Origin: an uncultured Muribaculaceae bacterium
GTDB taxonomy: Bacteria; Bacteroidota; Bacteroidia; Bacteroidales; Muribaculaceae
Direction of reading: 5' to 3'
NCBI GenBank assembly: GCA_910578805.1
Contig: CAJTRS010000018.1
Location: forward strand, 1-46,383
Length of the DNA: 46,383 bases
Both the position numbers and the translations under genes were made by a program. The notes under the pieces were generated by a model, which did not search any database, was not told the origin of the DNA, and was given only the letters and a program-made list of their open reading frames with translations. Below are positions 27,147 to 34,654 of this stretch, piece after piece; within the stretch, counting starts at the first letter, position 1, and each line of letters begins with the position of its first letter.

Positions 27147-28247
27147 CTATTTGTTTCCTATGTTCTGCGACATGCGCAGGAGCGTGCCTGTAGGGCACAC
27201 GAACCGGCAATATGGACGGGGTATTACCACCGACAGCAACACGAGCACGCCGCCGGCCACAAGCATTCCCACCGGTGCCGATTTGACAATAAACGCCGCA
27301 AACAGCTCATAATCGATCCAGCTCACCCAGAATCCCGTCCACAGGCAAAGCATAAGCGCACCCCACAGCAACATACGCGCCGTGGTAAGCACCTTTATGG
27401 TCCGTGCGCCTAATTTTATACGGTAATGCGGATTACAGCGCGAAGCCAGCTCCTGAAGCGACCCGAGCGGACACACCCAAGCGCAATAGTAGCCCGGCCG
27501 CCCGAAAAGCGGATATATAAAAGCTACAAACAACATAATCAACGGCACCACCGAAGCCGGCAGGAATATGTTACCGGTCATATAACCGGTAAGCATAGTG
27601 TAATTGACAAATGTTCCGGACCAGAATCCGAGCACACCCACATTGAGCAACTGCTGCAACAGCCTGTAACGGCGGCTACGGGTGATCTGCGGTATTACCA
27701 TTGCCATAAGCACGACAGCAAGAGAGATATAGAACAAGGCTCCGGCTGGTTTCGCAGGCTTGGCAACCTCCATGTCGATATGCGAATAATAGCCCAGCCC
27801 CTCCTTGACACCGGCAATGAGAGCCGATGAGGAATATGTGGCACCGGTCACGGCATCGACCTCCGCCTCCATGGCGTCACCCACACTCTTGCCTACCCAC
27901 CGGTCAAGAATGCCGCTTTGCAGCACCCTCTTGAAGAACCCCGGGGTCTCGGTGTTTGCAAGTGGAGTTATGGACGTCACAGTATCGTTGACAATCGTGA
28001 TCTCAACCGGTATCGGCGCTCCGGAATATCCTGCCACGCGACAGATCGATGACGTGTTGATATGCACCGCGCCGTCAGAGTCTATCGTCTCGGGCTTAGA
28101 TGCGGCCACCGCAACATTTCCGCCACCTTTGATATCGCGACCTAAAAGCCGCCCTTCGCGAAGTATTGCCACGGAAGCCATCAGCATGAACACGAATATC
28201 AGGCTCAGCACACGCACTGCTATGTCCCTTACAGGAGTCCTTTTCAT
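27147..28247 (-). CDS. NosR/RnfG-like FMN-binding membrane protein with 4Fe-4S motifs
   Basis: 366 aa from ATG 28247 (an ATG at 28253 is equally possible). A first transmembrane segment (about residues 13-30) precedes an extracytosolic FMN-binding domain with DAVTGATYSSSALIAGV, where the Thr of TGAT is the expected site of covalent flavin attachment. About five transmembrane helices follow, with two polyferredoxin-type clusters, CAWVCPLG and CRFVCPTG, each with fewer cysteines than a full ferredoxin motif. This layout moves electrons across the membrane, as in NosR/NirI or Rnf parts. An upstream extension of the frame lacks support. Confidence 0.85.
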   Translation of the reverse strand: MKRTPVRDIAVRVLSLIFVFMLMASVAILREGRLLGRDIKGGGNVAVAASKPETIDSDGAVHINTSSICRVAGYSGAPIPVEITIVNDTVTSITPLANTETPGFFKRVLQSGILDRWVGKSVGDAMEAEVDAVTGATYSSSALIAGVKEGLGYYSHIDMEVAKPAKPAGALFYISLAVVLMAMVIPQITRSRRYRLLQQLLNVGVLGFWSGTFVNYTMLTGYMTGNIFLPASVVPLIMLFVAFIYPLFGRPGYYCAWVCPLGSLQELASRCNPHYRIKLGARTIKVLTTARMLLWGALMLCLWTGFWVSWIDYELFAAFIVKSAPVGMLVAGGVLVLLSVVIPRPYCRFVCPTGTLLRMSQNIGNK

Positions 28248-28273
28248 AATCATCAAATATTCAATTCTACGGC

Positions 28274-28281
28274 AAAAGTAA
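28274..28281 (-). promoter_or_regulatory. -7 box for the FMN-binding protein/nitroreductase pair
   Basis: TACTTTTG on the minus strand, full match to TAnnTTTG. No -33 TTTG is present at the right spacing. Initiation near 28267 would give a 20-nt leader to the ATG at 28247, which supports that start. Confidence 0.5.
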
Positions 28282-28366
28282 TGATTATGACGTAATCCGC
28301 ACTTCAGAAACGAACGATCACATAACATGATTTGTTTATTTTTAACACAATACAAAATCACAAGTC

Positions 28367-29296
28367 ATGAATACCAAATCGTTGGGCAACATATCGATGA
28401 CCCTCTCAAAAATATGCTCGGGACTTAACGAGAACAGTCTGCGCTATCTGTTGCCGCAATGGCTTTCGGCTTATTCGGGAGTGGTATTACGGCTGGTGTT
28501 CGGCACCGTATTTTTCTGGATAACGGGATTTTTCACGCGGCGCCACACCACACCGACCACCGTAAGCCAGTGTTTCCGGCTGTTTCTGCTGGGTGCAGTG
28601 TGCGTGTTCGGTTACATGTTCTGCCTGCTTGAAGGACTCACCTACACCACCCCCATCTCGTCATCGATATTCATAAGCATGCAGCCCGTGTGGGTGTTTG
28701 TAATCTGTGTGTGTTTTCTCGGCGAAAAGGTTACACGCGGTAAAATCGGAGGGATACTGCTCGGCCTCGGCGGTGCGCTTATAATAATTTTCACCCAGCA
28801 AAGTTCCGACATTGCCTCCGATCCCATGCTCGGCAACATGTACTGTCTGGCATCGTCGGTGCTCTATGCCATATTCCTCGTACTTGAAAAACGCCTTCTG
28901 CTCACCATCGACAATATCACTGTGACCAAATGGACATTCCTCGGCGGTGCCGCATCGGCTCTGGTAATGATATGCTTCACGGGGTGGCATGCCCCGGTGC
29001 TTACACAGGGCTTATTTTCCACCCCGATGCTCGTGCTGCTTTTCGTCCTTGTCTTCCCCACCTCGATAAGCTACCTGCTGTTAGCGGCCGGACTGCGTTA
29101 CCTGTCGGCCACTGTGGTGGCATTGTACGGTTATCTCATACTCATAGTGGCCACCGTCACCAGTTATATTCTGGGCCAGGACAGATTTGACTGGTGGCAG
29201 ATGGTCTCGATAGCCATGATCGTGGCCTCGGTGTATTTTGTGGAACTGGCCGAGTCAAGAACGTCGCCACAGACGCCACAGACCAAGCAATCCTAA
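28367..29296 (+). CDS. EamA (DMT) family transporter
   Basis: 309 aa, about ten transmembrane helices in two repeats. Diagnostic stretches are TTPISSSIFISMQPVWVFVICVCFLGEKVTRGKIGGILLGLGGALIII in the first repeat and SYLLLAAGLRYLSATVVALYGYLILIVATVTSYILGQDRFDWWQMVSIAMIVASVYF in the second, both typical of drug/metabolite transporters of the EamA group. It likely exports small metabolites; the substrate is unknown. It is divergent from the FMN-binding gene. A terminator hairpin begins on its stop codon, and its 3' end overlaps the opposing lipoprotein gene by 42 bp. Confidence 0.9.
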   Translation: MNTKSLGNISMTLSKICSGLNENSLRYLLPQWLSAYSGVVLRLVFGTVFFWITGFFTRRHTTPTTVSQCFRLFLLGAVCVFGYMFCLLEGLTYTTPISSSIFISMQPVWVFVICVCFLGEKVTRGKIGGILLGLGGALIIIFTQQSSDIASDPMLGNMYCLASSVLYAIFLVLEKRLLLTIDNITVTKWTFLGGAASALVMICFTGWHAPVLTQGLFSTPMLVLLFVLVFPTSISYLLLAAGLRYLSATVVALYGYLILIVATVTSYILGQDRFDWWQMVSIAMIVASVYFVELAESRTSPQTPQTKQS

Positions 29297-29716
29297 CGCT
29301 ATGGCAGCATATAGCGTTATTTTACCCAAAGGAAGCCCTGTAGCCTCTATTCGCGAGTCATACGAGGATTCCACCGTCCCGGCGGCATAAACCGATTCAA
29401 GGACGTTTATCGTGTCTTTTTCCTCTACCTTAACTTTCTTGGACGCCATACCCTCGGCCATCATGCGCCTTGCGGTGACACGAACCGACGGATTTCCCGA
29501 TGAGTCAGCCGATATATCCACCCTGGCGCTATCGATCACAAGCCGGCACGAAAGCATCAGCGAATCTATCTCGCTCCAAGAAAAAGTACGCCTCAGGCGG
29601 CTATCGGCCATAACCACACCATCGGCCCTGTCATGGCCGATGCGCGAGGCCCGGCAACCGGCCATCAGACTTACAGCGGCCACCGCCGCGAATATCCACA
29701 CATGTTTCCTGTCCAT
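29255..29716 (-). CDS. Small lipoprotein with C-terminal membrane helix
   Basis: 153 aa. Lipobox SLMAGC near residue 21. The middle region is soluble (SRLRRTFSWSEIDSLMLSCRLVIDSARVDIS and KVKVEEKDTINVLE). One C-terminal hydrophobic helix (LGKITLYAAIALGLLGLWRLW) precedes RRS. Lipid anchor plus C-terminal helix is unusual and would hold both ends in membrane. Its 3' end overlaps the convergent EamA gene by 42 bp. A full -7 box TAATTTTG (29721-29728) ends 4 bp before the ATG. I do not recognise a family. Confidence 0.72.
   Translation of the reverse strand: MDRKHVWIFAAVAAVSLMAGCRASRIGHDRADGVVMADSRLRRTFSWSEIDSLMLSCRLVIDSARVDISADSSGNPSVRVTARRMMAEGMASKKVKVEEKDTINVLESVYAAGTVESSYDSRIEATGLPLGKITLYAAIALGLLGLWRLWRRS
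29294..29323 (+). terminator. Terminator of the EamA gene, inside the opposing lipoprotein gene
   Basis: TAACGCTAT (29294-29302) and ATAGCGTTA (29311-29319) form a perfect 9-bp stem with an 8-nt loop, followed by TTTT (29320-29323). It begins on the EamA stop codon TAA. On the other strand it encodes part of the lipoprotein's membrane helix (ITLYAAIAL). Confidence 0.75.
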
Positions 29717-29720
29717 GCCG

Positions 29721-29728
29721 CAAAATTA
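29721..29728 (-). promoter_or_regulatory. -7 box of the small lipoprotein gene
   Basis: TAATTTTG on the minus strand matches TAnnTTTG fully and ends 4 bp before the ATG at 29716. Transcription would start at or beside the start codon. No clear -33 element. Confidence 0.5.
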
Positions 29729-29776
29729 ACACGCCGGCATAGGAGCGGCGCGCCAATCAGCACTTTCAAATAAAAA

Positions 29777-29806
29777 ATGGCGACGGGTCTCATAACCCAT
29801 CGCCAT
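29777..29806 (-). terminator. Intrinsic terminator of the inositol-phosphate synthase gene
   Basis: ATGGCGAcGGGT and ACCCaTCGCCAT pair with a single mismatch and a 6-nt loop; on the minus strand the hairpin is followed by TTTTTTA. It lies 38 bp after the synthase stop. Confidence 0.85.
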
Positions 29807-29843
29807 CGGATTGAATTTAGTTGAAAGGGAGGTCTGTAAAGAA

Positions 29844-31151
29844 TCAGTCTATCTCCTCATCAGCCTCGTAACCGCCCATTTCGCGGATAGCGTTTTTCAG
29901 CATCACATATTGCTGGAACAGGTGGTTTACGGGTACTTCGCCCTTGGTGTAGTCGTGCATAGGGCTCTTGAGGAAGAAGCTGAGGAAACGCTGTATGCCG
30001 TGACGGCCTGCGCGGGCGGCAAGGTCGCTCAGCAGAACGAGGTCGAGACACAGAGGAGCGGCAAGGATCGAATCGCGGCAGAGGAAGTTTATCTTGATCT
30101 GCATGGGATAGCCCATCCAGCCGAAAATATCTATATTGTCCCAACCCTCCTTGTTATCGTTGCGCGGAGGATAATAGTTGATGCGCACCTTGTGGTAGTA
30201 ATCTGTGTAGAGGTCGGGCTGCTCTTCAGGAACCAATATAGACTCGAGTGTAGAGAGCTTTGAAACCTCCTTTGTGCGGAAGTTGGCGGGTTCGTCAAGC
30301 ACCAGACCGTCGCGGTTGCCGAGGATATTGGTGGAGAACCAGCCGCTCAGACCCAGACAACGGGTACCGATAATAGGAGCGAATCCCGATTTCACCAATG
30401 TCTGACCGGTCTTGAAGTCCTTGCCGGAAATAGGCATGCCGGTCTTTTCGCTGAGTTCCCACATGGCGGGTATGTCAACGGTGGTGTTGGGGGCACCCAT
30501 TATGAAAGGAGCGCCCTCGGTCAGGGCCGCGTAAGCATAGCACATAGAGGGAGCGATGTGTTCCTTGTCGTCGGCCTTCATAGCGGCTTCCATAGCGGCG
30601 AGAGTACCGTGAACATTTTCGTCAACAGGCACATAAACCTCGGTCGAGGCAGCCCAGAGCACTACCACACGGTCAACGCCCGCTTCTTTCTTGAAGTTGC
30701 GGATATCCTCGCGGAGCTGTTCCACCATCTCCCAGCGGGTCTTGCCCACCATCACATTCTCGCCGTCAAGACGCTTGGCGTAATTATGATCAAAGGCGGC
30801 CTTCATGGGTTTGATTGCCTCAAGCTCGTCCTTGACGGGATTGATGTCACGCTCCTTGAGCACCTCGCAGTTGATGGCGCTTTCGTAAGCATTGGCGGGA
30901 TAAACGTCCCATGCACCGAACACAATGTCGTCAAGCGTTGCCATAGGTACGATATCGGCATATTTAAGGTATTTTTTGTCGGCACCTTTGCCCACGCGGA
31001 TTTTGTCATATTGTGTCATGGAGCCGACAGGTTTTGCCAGCCCTTTGCGTGCCATGAGCACACCGGTCATAAATGTAGAAGAAACGGCACCGAGGCCTAC
31101 CACGAGGACTCCGAGCTTACCTTCTGCAGGTTTTACGTTTGTTGCTTTCAT
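29844..31151 (-). CDS. ino1: myo-Inositol-1-phosphate synthase
   Basis: 435 aa. It converts glucose-6-phosphate to inositol-1(3)-phosphate with NAD, in the cytosol. The N-terminal NAD-binding motif LVVGLGAVSSTF (about residues 16-27) is clear. Further family blocks are VVLWAASTEVY, PSMCYAYAALTEGAPFIMGAPN, SGKDFKTGQTLVKSGFAPIIG, and the C-terminal INFLCRDSILAAPLCLDLVLLSDLA. The ATG at 31151 is preferred to a TTG three codons earlier. It has its own promoter and terminator and lies just downstream of the inositol-lipid operon, to which it supplies precursor. Confidence 0.95.
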   Translation of the reverse strand: MKATNVKPAEGKLGVLVVGLGAVSSTFMTGVLMARKGLAKPVGSMTQYDKIRVGKGADKKYLKYADIVPMATLDDIVFGAWDVYPANAYESAINCEVLKERDINPVKDELEAIKPMKAAFDHNYAKRLDGENVMVGKTRWEMVEQLREDIRNFKKEAGVDRVVVLWAASTEVYVPVDENVHGTLAAMEAAMKADDKEHIAPSMCYAYAALTEGAPFIMGAPNTTVDIPAMWELSEKTGMPISGKDFKTGQTLVKSGFAPIIGTRCLGLSGWFSTNILGNRDGLVLDEPANFRTKEVSKLSTLESILVPEEQPDLYTDYYHKVRINYYPPRNDNKEGWDNIDIFGWMGYPMQIKINFLCRDSILAAPLCLDLVLLSDLAARAGRHGIQRFLSFFLKSPMHDYTKGEVPVNHLFQQYVMLKNAIREMGGYEADEEID

Positions 31152-31207
31152 AATTCGCAATAGTAAAAATAATGTTGTTTATATTTTCAATTCTATATCT
31201 GGTCCAA

Positions 31208-31225
31208 GCGGTAAGACATTACCGC
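31208..31225 (-). repeat. Hairpin in the 5' leader of ino1
   Basis: GCGGTAA (31208-31214) and TTACCGC (31219-31225) pair around a 4-nt loop. The stem can be extended by a CCAA/TTGG pair (31204-31207 with 31229-31232) after a 3-nt bulge. It lies within the predicted 87-nt leader and could be a post-transcriptional control element. Confidence 0.5.
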
Positions 31226-31244
31226 GCATTGGGGTAAATGCTCG

Positions 31245-31274
31245 TAAAAGTACGCCTATTTTTTCATTTGCAAA
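31245..31274 (-). promoter_or_regulatory. Promoter candidate of ino1
   Basis: On the minus strand TTTG (31271-31274), 18 bp, TACTTTTA (31245-31252): good -33 box, -7 box with one mismatch at the last base, spacing 1-2 bp short. Initiation near 31238 gives a leader of about 87 nt. Confidence 0.5.
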
Positions 31275-31384
31275 ATTTTTTTACTTTAATATTCCATTAT
31301 ATATGTTAACCAAGGACAATTATGCGCCAAATACGACATATTTGATGTAAAAAAGACTAACATTCAACCTCAAAAGTTAACAAA

Positions 31385-32092
31385 TCATAACGCTACATCA
31401 AGCAAATCACTGAGCTTTTTGATTATCGAGGGGTGCATGACGGCATCTTCTTCGTCCGTCCACCCCTTTCCTTTGAGCCAGGCCACGCGGCAGCCAATAC
31501 TTTGGGCCGGAACTATATCCTTCTTATAGCTGTCGCCCACAACCAACACTTCGGCCGGTGCAAGCCCTAAAGCCTCAACTCCGAGGGAAAATATCCTGGG
31601 ATCGGGCTTACGCACACCAACCACAGCGCTCTCTATCACAGACCGGAAATAATGACGGAGACCGAAATCCTCAAGCACGGATTCGACATTGCCGTAAAAA
31701 TTAGACACGAGCACCATGGGATAACTCCGATACAAGGCTTCCAAAGTCGGACGCGCCTCTTCGATGGAGTTGCGTGCGGCATCATAACAGTAGTCGGCTA
31801 TGGGCGCCGCATAGAGCCGCGCTGCATCTGATTTCACAAAGCCTCCTTCAGCGAGCCGCTTAAGCTCTATTTCCATTTTTATAAGAAGAAGATCATGAAA
31901 GTTATGATGCGGCAAAATGTGACGTGTGCGTGCAAGCTCCCGCTCCGCATACACATAGGCATCACGGAAAGAGGCCTTGTCAACACCGACACCCGCGGAA
32001 AGGTAGCCGTCCCATATTATCTCGCTCCAGTGAACACCGCGGCTGTCTATAGTGCCGCCGTAGTCAAAAATAATTCCTTTAATATTTTCCAT
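31385..32092 (-). CDS. HAD-superfamily phosphatase of the inositol-lipid cluster
   Basis: 235 aa. HAD motif I reads FDYGGTID: nucleophile D10 is present, but the usual second Asp is Gly12. Motif II is MVLVSNF, motif III the Lys in GVRKPDPRIF, motif IV VLVVGDSYKKDI. The cap region suggests a subfamily I phosphatase. In this setting it most likely removes the phosphate from a phosphatidylinositol-phosphate-type intermediate, which is inference from context. The ATG at 32092 overlaps the end of the CDP-alcohol transferase gene by 14 bp, showing tight coupling. Confidence 0.85.
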   Translation of the reverse strand: MENIKGIIFDYGGTIDSRGVHWSEIIWDGYLSAGVGVDKASFRDAYVYAERELARTRHILPHHNFHDLLLIKMEIELKRLAEGGFVKSDAARLYAAPIADYCYDAARNSIEEARPTLEALYRSYPMVLVSNFYGNVESVLEDFGLRHYFRSVIESAVVGVRKPDPRIFSLGVEALGLAPAEVLVVGDSYKKDIVPAQSIGCRVAWLKGKGWTDEEDAVMHPSIIKKLSDLLDVAL

Positions 32093-33029
32093 CTTCGAGC
32101 TGTCGTGTGAAATTGCGGCATATGCGTTCATGGCGTACCACCATCATTACCAACAGTCCGTTGAGCACCGTAAGCTCAAATGCGAAATACAGCCACGGCA
32201 TCTGGAGAAACAGCGATGCGAACAGCGCTATCGTGCGCCAGTTGAACGACAGGATATTGGTATATTTCATCAGAGGCAGGCTCTTGGCGCGGAACGCATC
32301 ACGGAAACTCTGCGGAATGCGACCCGAGGGAAAGCGCTTTTGCAACAGGGCTCTCAGACCCTGCATGCCACGGGTGCTCTGCTCCTGACTTACGGTGTAG
32401 TTGGTATATACGGTCAGCGTCAGCTTTTTCCAGAAATTGTGCTTCCAGCTAAGTGCGGCAAGCTGCGAGCGTAAGCCTGCCGATGATTCCAGTTCGCTAC
32501 CCTCCTCTCCTTTGAGGAAATAGAGATGGAACTGACGATAGTAATCGGCCATTGCGGCCTGCTTGGCATGACATATGCCGGTCACCACAGCCACTACCCA
32601 TATCAACCACGGACGCGCCATGAAAAACTCCGATGTACAGTTTTCCCTCAGGCAGATGGCGACATAAATGGTGGCGAACCACACATCGCCGCTCAATCCG
32701 TCGAGAATGCGTCCTATGCGCGAATACTGATGAGTCATACGCGCCAACTGACCGTCAGCGCTGTCGAAAGAGTTGGCCCACACAAGCAGCAGCATACCCA
32801 ACACGTTGATCCACATTACAGGATAATAAAATGCCACTCCGGCACCGATGCCGAGAAATATAGAGGCTACGGTTATGACGTTGGGAGTCACACCAAGACG
32901 TTTGGCAAGCCGTGCCCACGCGTAACCTATAGGCCTGTAAAATGCGAGATCGATACCCTCTTCGGTATCCATTGACTTAAGTGACGCGCGATAATCGCTT
33001 ACCTCCGCGTCATGTTTGCGTTCAGACAT
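32079..33029 (-). CDS. CDP-alcohol phosphatidyltransferase (inositol-lipid synthase candidate)
   Basis: 316 aa, with several transmembrane segments. The CDP-alcohol motif is present: D89-S-A-D92-G-Q-L-A-R97, eight residues, G106-R-I-L-D110, but then G-L-S-G-D115, one residue further than the canonical x3 spacing. LAKRLGVTPNVIT is the usual start of the family. In a cluster with inositol-phosphate synthase and a HAD phosphatase, it probably joins inositol phosphate to a lipid, making phosphatidylinositol or inositol dihydroceramide. The ATG at 33029 is preferred to a GTG two codons before. Confidence 0.88.
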   Translation of the reverse strand: MSERKHDAEVSDYRASLKSMDTEEGIDLAFYRPIGYAWARLAKRLGVTPNVITVASIFLGIGAGVAFYYPVMWINVLGMLLLVWANSFDSADGQLARMTHQYSRIGRILDGLSGDVWFATIYVAICLRENCTSEFFMARPWLIWVVAVVTGICHAKQAAMADYYRQFHLYFLKGEEGSELESSAGLRSQLAALSWKHNFWKKLTLTVYTNYTVSQEQSTRGMQGLRALLQKRFPSGRIPQSFRDAFRAKSLPLMKYTNILSFNWRTIALFASLFLQMPWLYFAFELTVLNGLLVMMVVRHERICRNFTRQLEDGKY

Positions 33030-33054
33030 AAACACGTAATTTATGTGATTTGAT

Positions 33055-33921
33055 TTAATCCAGATGGCTCTTTATGGCATTGAGAATGCAACGGGCTATA
33101 TGTGGTGCGGCTTCAGTGCGGCACGGTGCGAAACTTGGCCAGTCGTTGAAGTCGATAATGCGGATATCACCCTCTGGCGACACTATGCAGTCACCTCCGT
33201 ATATTTTCACATCAAGAGCCTCCGAAGCGTCAAGACAAATCTTTTGCAGATGTGCCTTGTTAAAGGCTATGCCGCGCGAATGTCCGTTGATGGCCTCGTG
33301 ACCGTACTTGCTGTGTCCCTCATCGAAAGGATAGAACCAGAAGAAAAACGGGGTACCCTGCACTCCGTAGAATTTGATGAGGTCACCCGGCAGATGACGG
33401 TTTATCACGGCACGCTTTATGCCGCGCAGAAAATATTCCTGAAGCACCTCCTGGGCCTCTTCGGGGTGACGCACATAACTTACGTCCTCCTTGTGCATGG
33501 CGTGGAAATCACCGCGCTTTATCCAGCATTGGGTGAAACGTGCCTTTACAAGCGATGTCTTGATGCCTTCGTCGGTGTTGACTATCAGACTTTCGGGATA
33601 TGGGATATTACTGCCCAAAAGTATTCTGGTCATGCGCTCTCGCGTGCAGTTCTCTATCCCGTAGCCCGAGTTTATCACCAGGGCGCCGTCGCTCTCGAGC
33701 CTCTGCAGCAACCCGATGGAGCGCTGCTCGCGGCACATGTTAATTATTATGTCCTCTTTAACCTGTCCGGCAATGAATTGCTCCTCGCTGTATATGTTAA
33801 CCACACAGCCCCGCTTGCGCAGATGGTCGGCCACGAGATTGAATATCGCGGCATCATTGCCTATGTGATTGGGTGAAAACGCACCCGCGCGCATTATTCC
33901 GGCTATACGTATTTCAGCCAT
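33055..33921 (-). CDS. ATP-grasp-fold protein of unknown role in the inositol-lipid operon
   Basis: 288 aa, soluble. The C-terminal half has ATP-grasp features: CWIKRGDFHAMHKEDV (nucleotide-binding Lys), GDLIKFYGVQG, DVKIYGGDCIVSPEGDIRIIDFNDWPSF (acidic and Asn metal ligands). The N-terminal part (EIRIAGIMRAGAFSPNHIGNDAAIFNLVADHL) resembles a pre-ATP-grasp domain. Such enzymes join a carboxylate to an amine or other nucleophile, or phosphorylate an alcohol. The acceptor here is unknown; an inositol lipid or its precursor is a fair guess from context. It overlaps the nucleotidyltransferase stop by 8 bp. Confidence 0.82.
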   Translation of the reverse strand: MAEIRIAGIMRAGAFSPNHIGNDAAIFNLVADHLRKRGCVVNIYSEEQFIAGQVKEDIIINMCREQRSIGLLQRLESDGALVINSGYGIENCTRERMTRILLGSNIPYPESLIVNTDEGIKTSLVKARFTQCWIKRGDFHAMHKEDVSYVRHPEEAQEVLQEYFLRGIKRAVINRHLPGDLIKFYGVQGTPFFFWFYPFDEGHSKYGHEAINGHSRGIAFNKAHLQKICLDASEALDVKIYGGDCIVSPEGDIRIIDFNDWPSFAPCRTEAAPHIARCILNAIKSHLD

Positions 33922-34654
33922 TTTGATTGTTATTTGTCAGTTGATCGGTTGGGTCTGTACTGTTCAGAAACGCTTCGGCCGTGGCTATGTCACCGGCGTG
34001 GTCAACATCGATTATCTTGTCAAACGGATAAGCTTTAAGGCGCAGTCCGGCATCGACCAAAGCCCTCTGATAATTGCGCATGCGCGATACACCGCGTTGC
34101 ATGCAATCGGCAAGCACATCGAGAGCCGGAGCCGTAAGTCCGTAGATACCTCCCGAAATATAACGGTCATGACCATCTGAGTCGTCACGGAATCGTGTTA
34201 TGACCATATCGCTGTCAGCATCTATGTAGAGCGGCTTCTCATCATCAATGAATGATGTCACAGCCATATATCCGTCGGCAGTACCGTCGGCTTCGAAAGC
34301 CTTTATATAACGTCTGAACTCCTCGGGACGAAATATTGTATCCACCGTGGTCAGACAGAATTTTCCATCGGTAAAACCGCGGCTCACTTCATAGAAACTA
34401 TGCATGGAACTGGGGGTGCTTTTGACCACCAGATTAAAGGGTACGGGCAACCGTAACCCCTCGAGATAATCGCGCACCTGGGTCATGTGTTCGTTGACTA
34501 TGACACTCAGAGAGGTCGGATTACACTCCATAAATATGTCAATGAGCCTTTTTATCATCGGGGTGCCGTCAAGACACACCAACGGCTTGGGGAGCTGTAC
34601 GCCCTCCTGCACCAGACGCGATCCCTCGCCCGCAGCTATTATCGCATAGTTCAT
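33914..34654 (-). CDS. Sugar/inositol-phosphate nucleotidyltransferase-like protein
   Basis: 246 aa. GT-A-like nucleotidyltransferase: MNYAIIAAGEGSRL (residues 1-14), PKPLVCLDGTPMI (about 23-35), and FCLTTVDTIFRPEEF with the metal-binding Asp. ISGGIYGLTAPALDVL and the C-terminal DVDHAGDIATAEAFL complete the fold. In this cluster a CTP:inositol-1-phosphate cytidylyltransferase is plausible, by analogy with archaeal and thermophile IPCT enzymes, but this is inference. The start overlaps the pdxA stop by one base (TGATG), so translation is coupled. Confidence 0.85.
   Translation of the reverse strand: MNYAIIAAGEGSRLVQEGVQLPKPLVCLDGTPMIKRLIDIFMECNPTSLSVIVNEHMTQVRDYLEGLRLPVPFNLVVKSTPSSMHSFYEVSRGFTDGKFCLTTVDTIFRPEEFRRYIKAFEADGTADGYMAVTSFIDDEKPLYIDADSDMVITRFRDDSDGHDRYISGGIYGLTAPALDVLADCMQRGVSRMRNYQRALVDAGLRLKAYPFDKIIDVDHAGDIATAEAFLNSTDPTDQLTNNNQNG

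Noticed and set aside
33914..34654. Reading the nucleotidyltransferase as molybdopterin MobA or a sugar-phosphate thymidylyltransferase.
   Set aside because: No molybdenum or dTDP-sugar genes are near; the inositol cluster is a better context, although the substrate is unproven.
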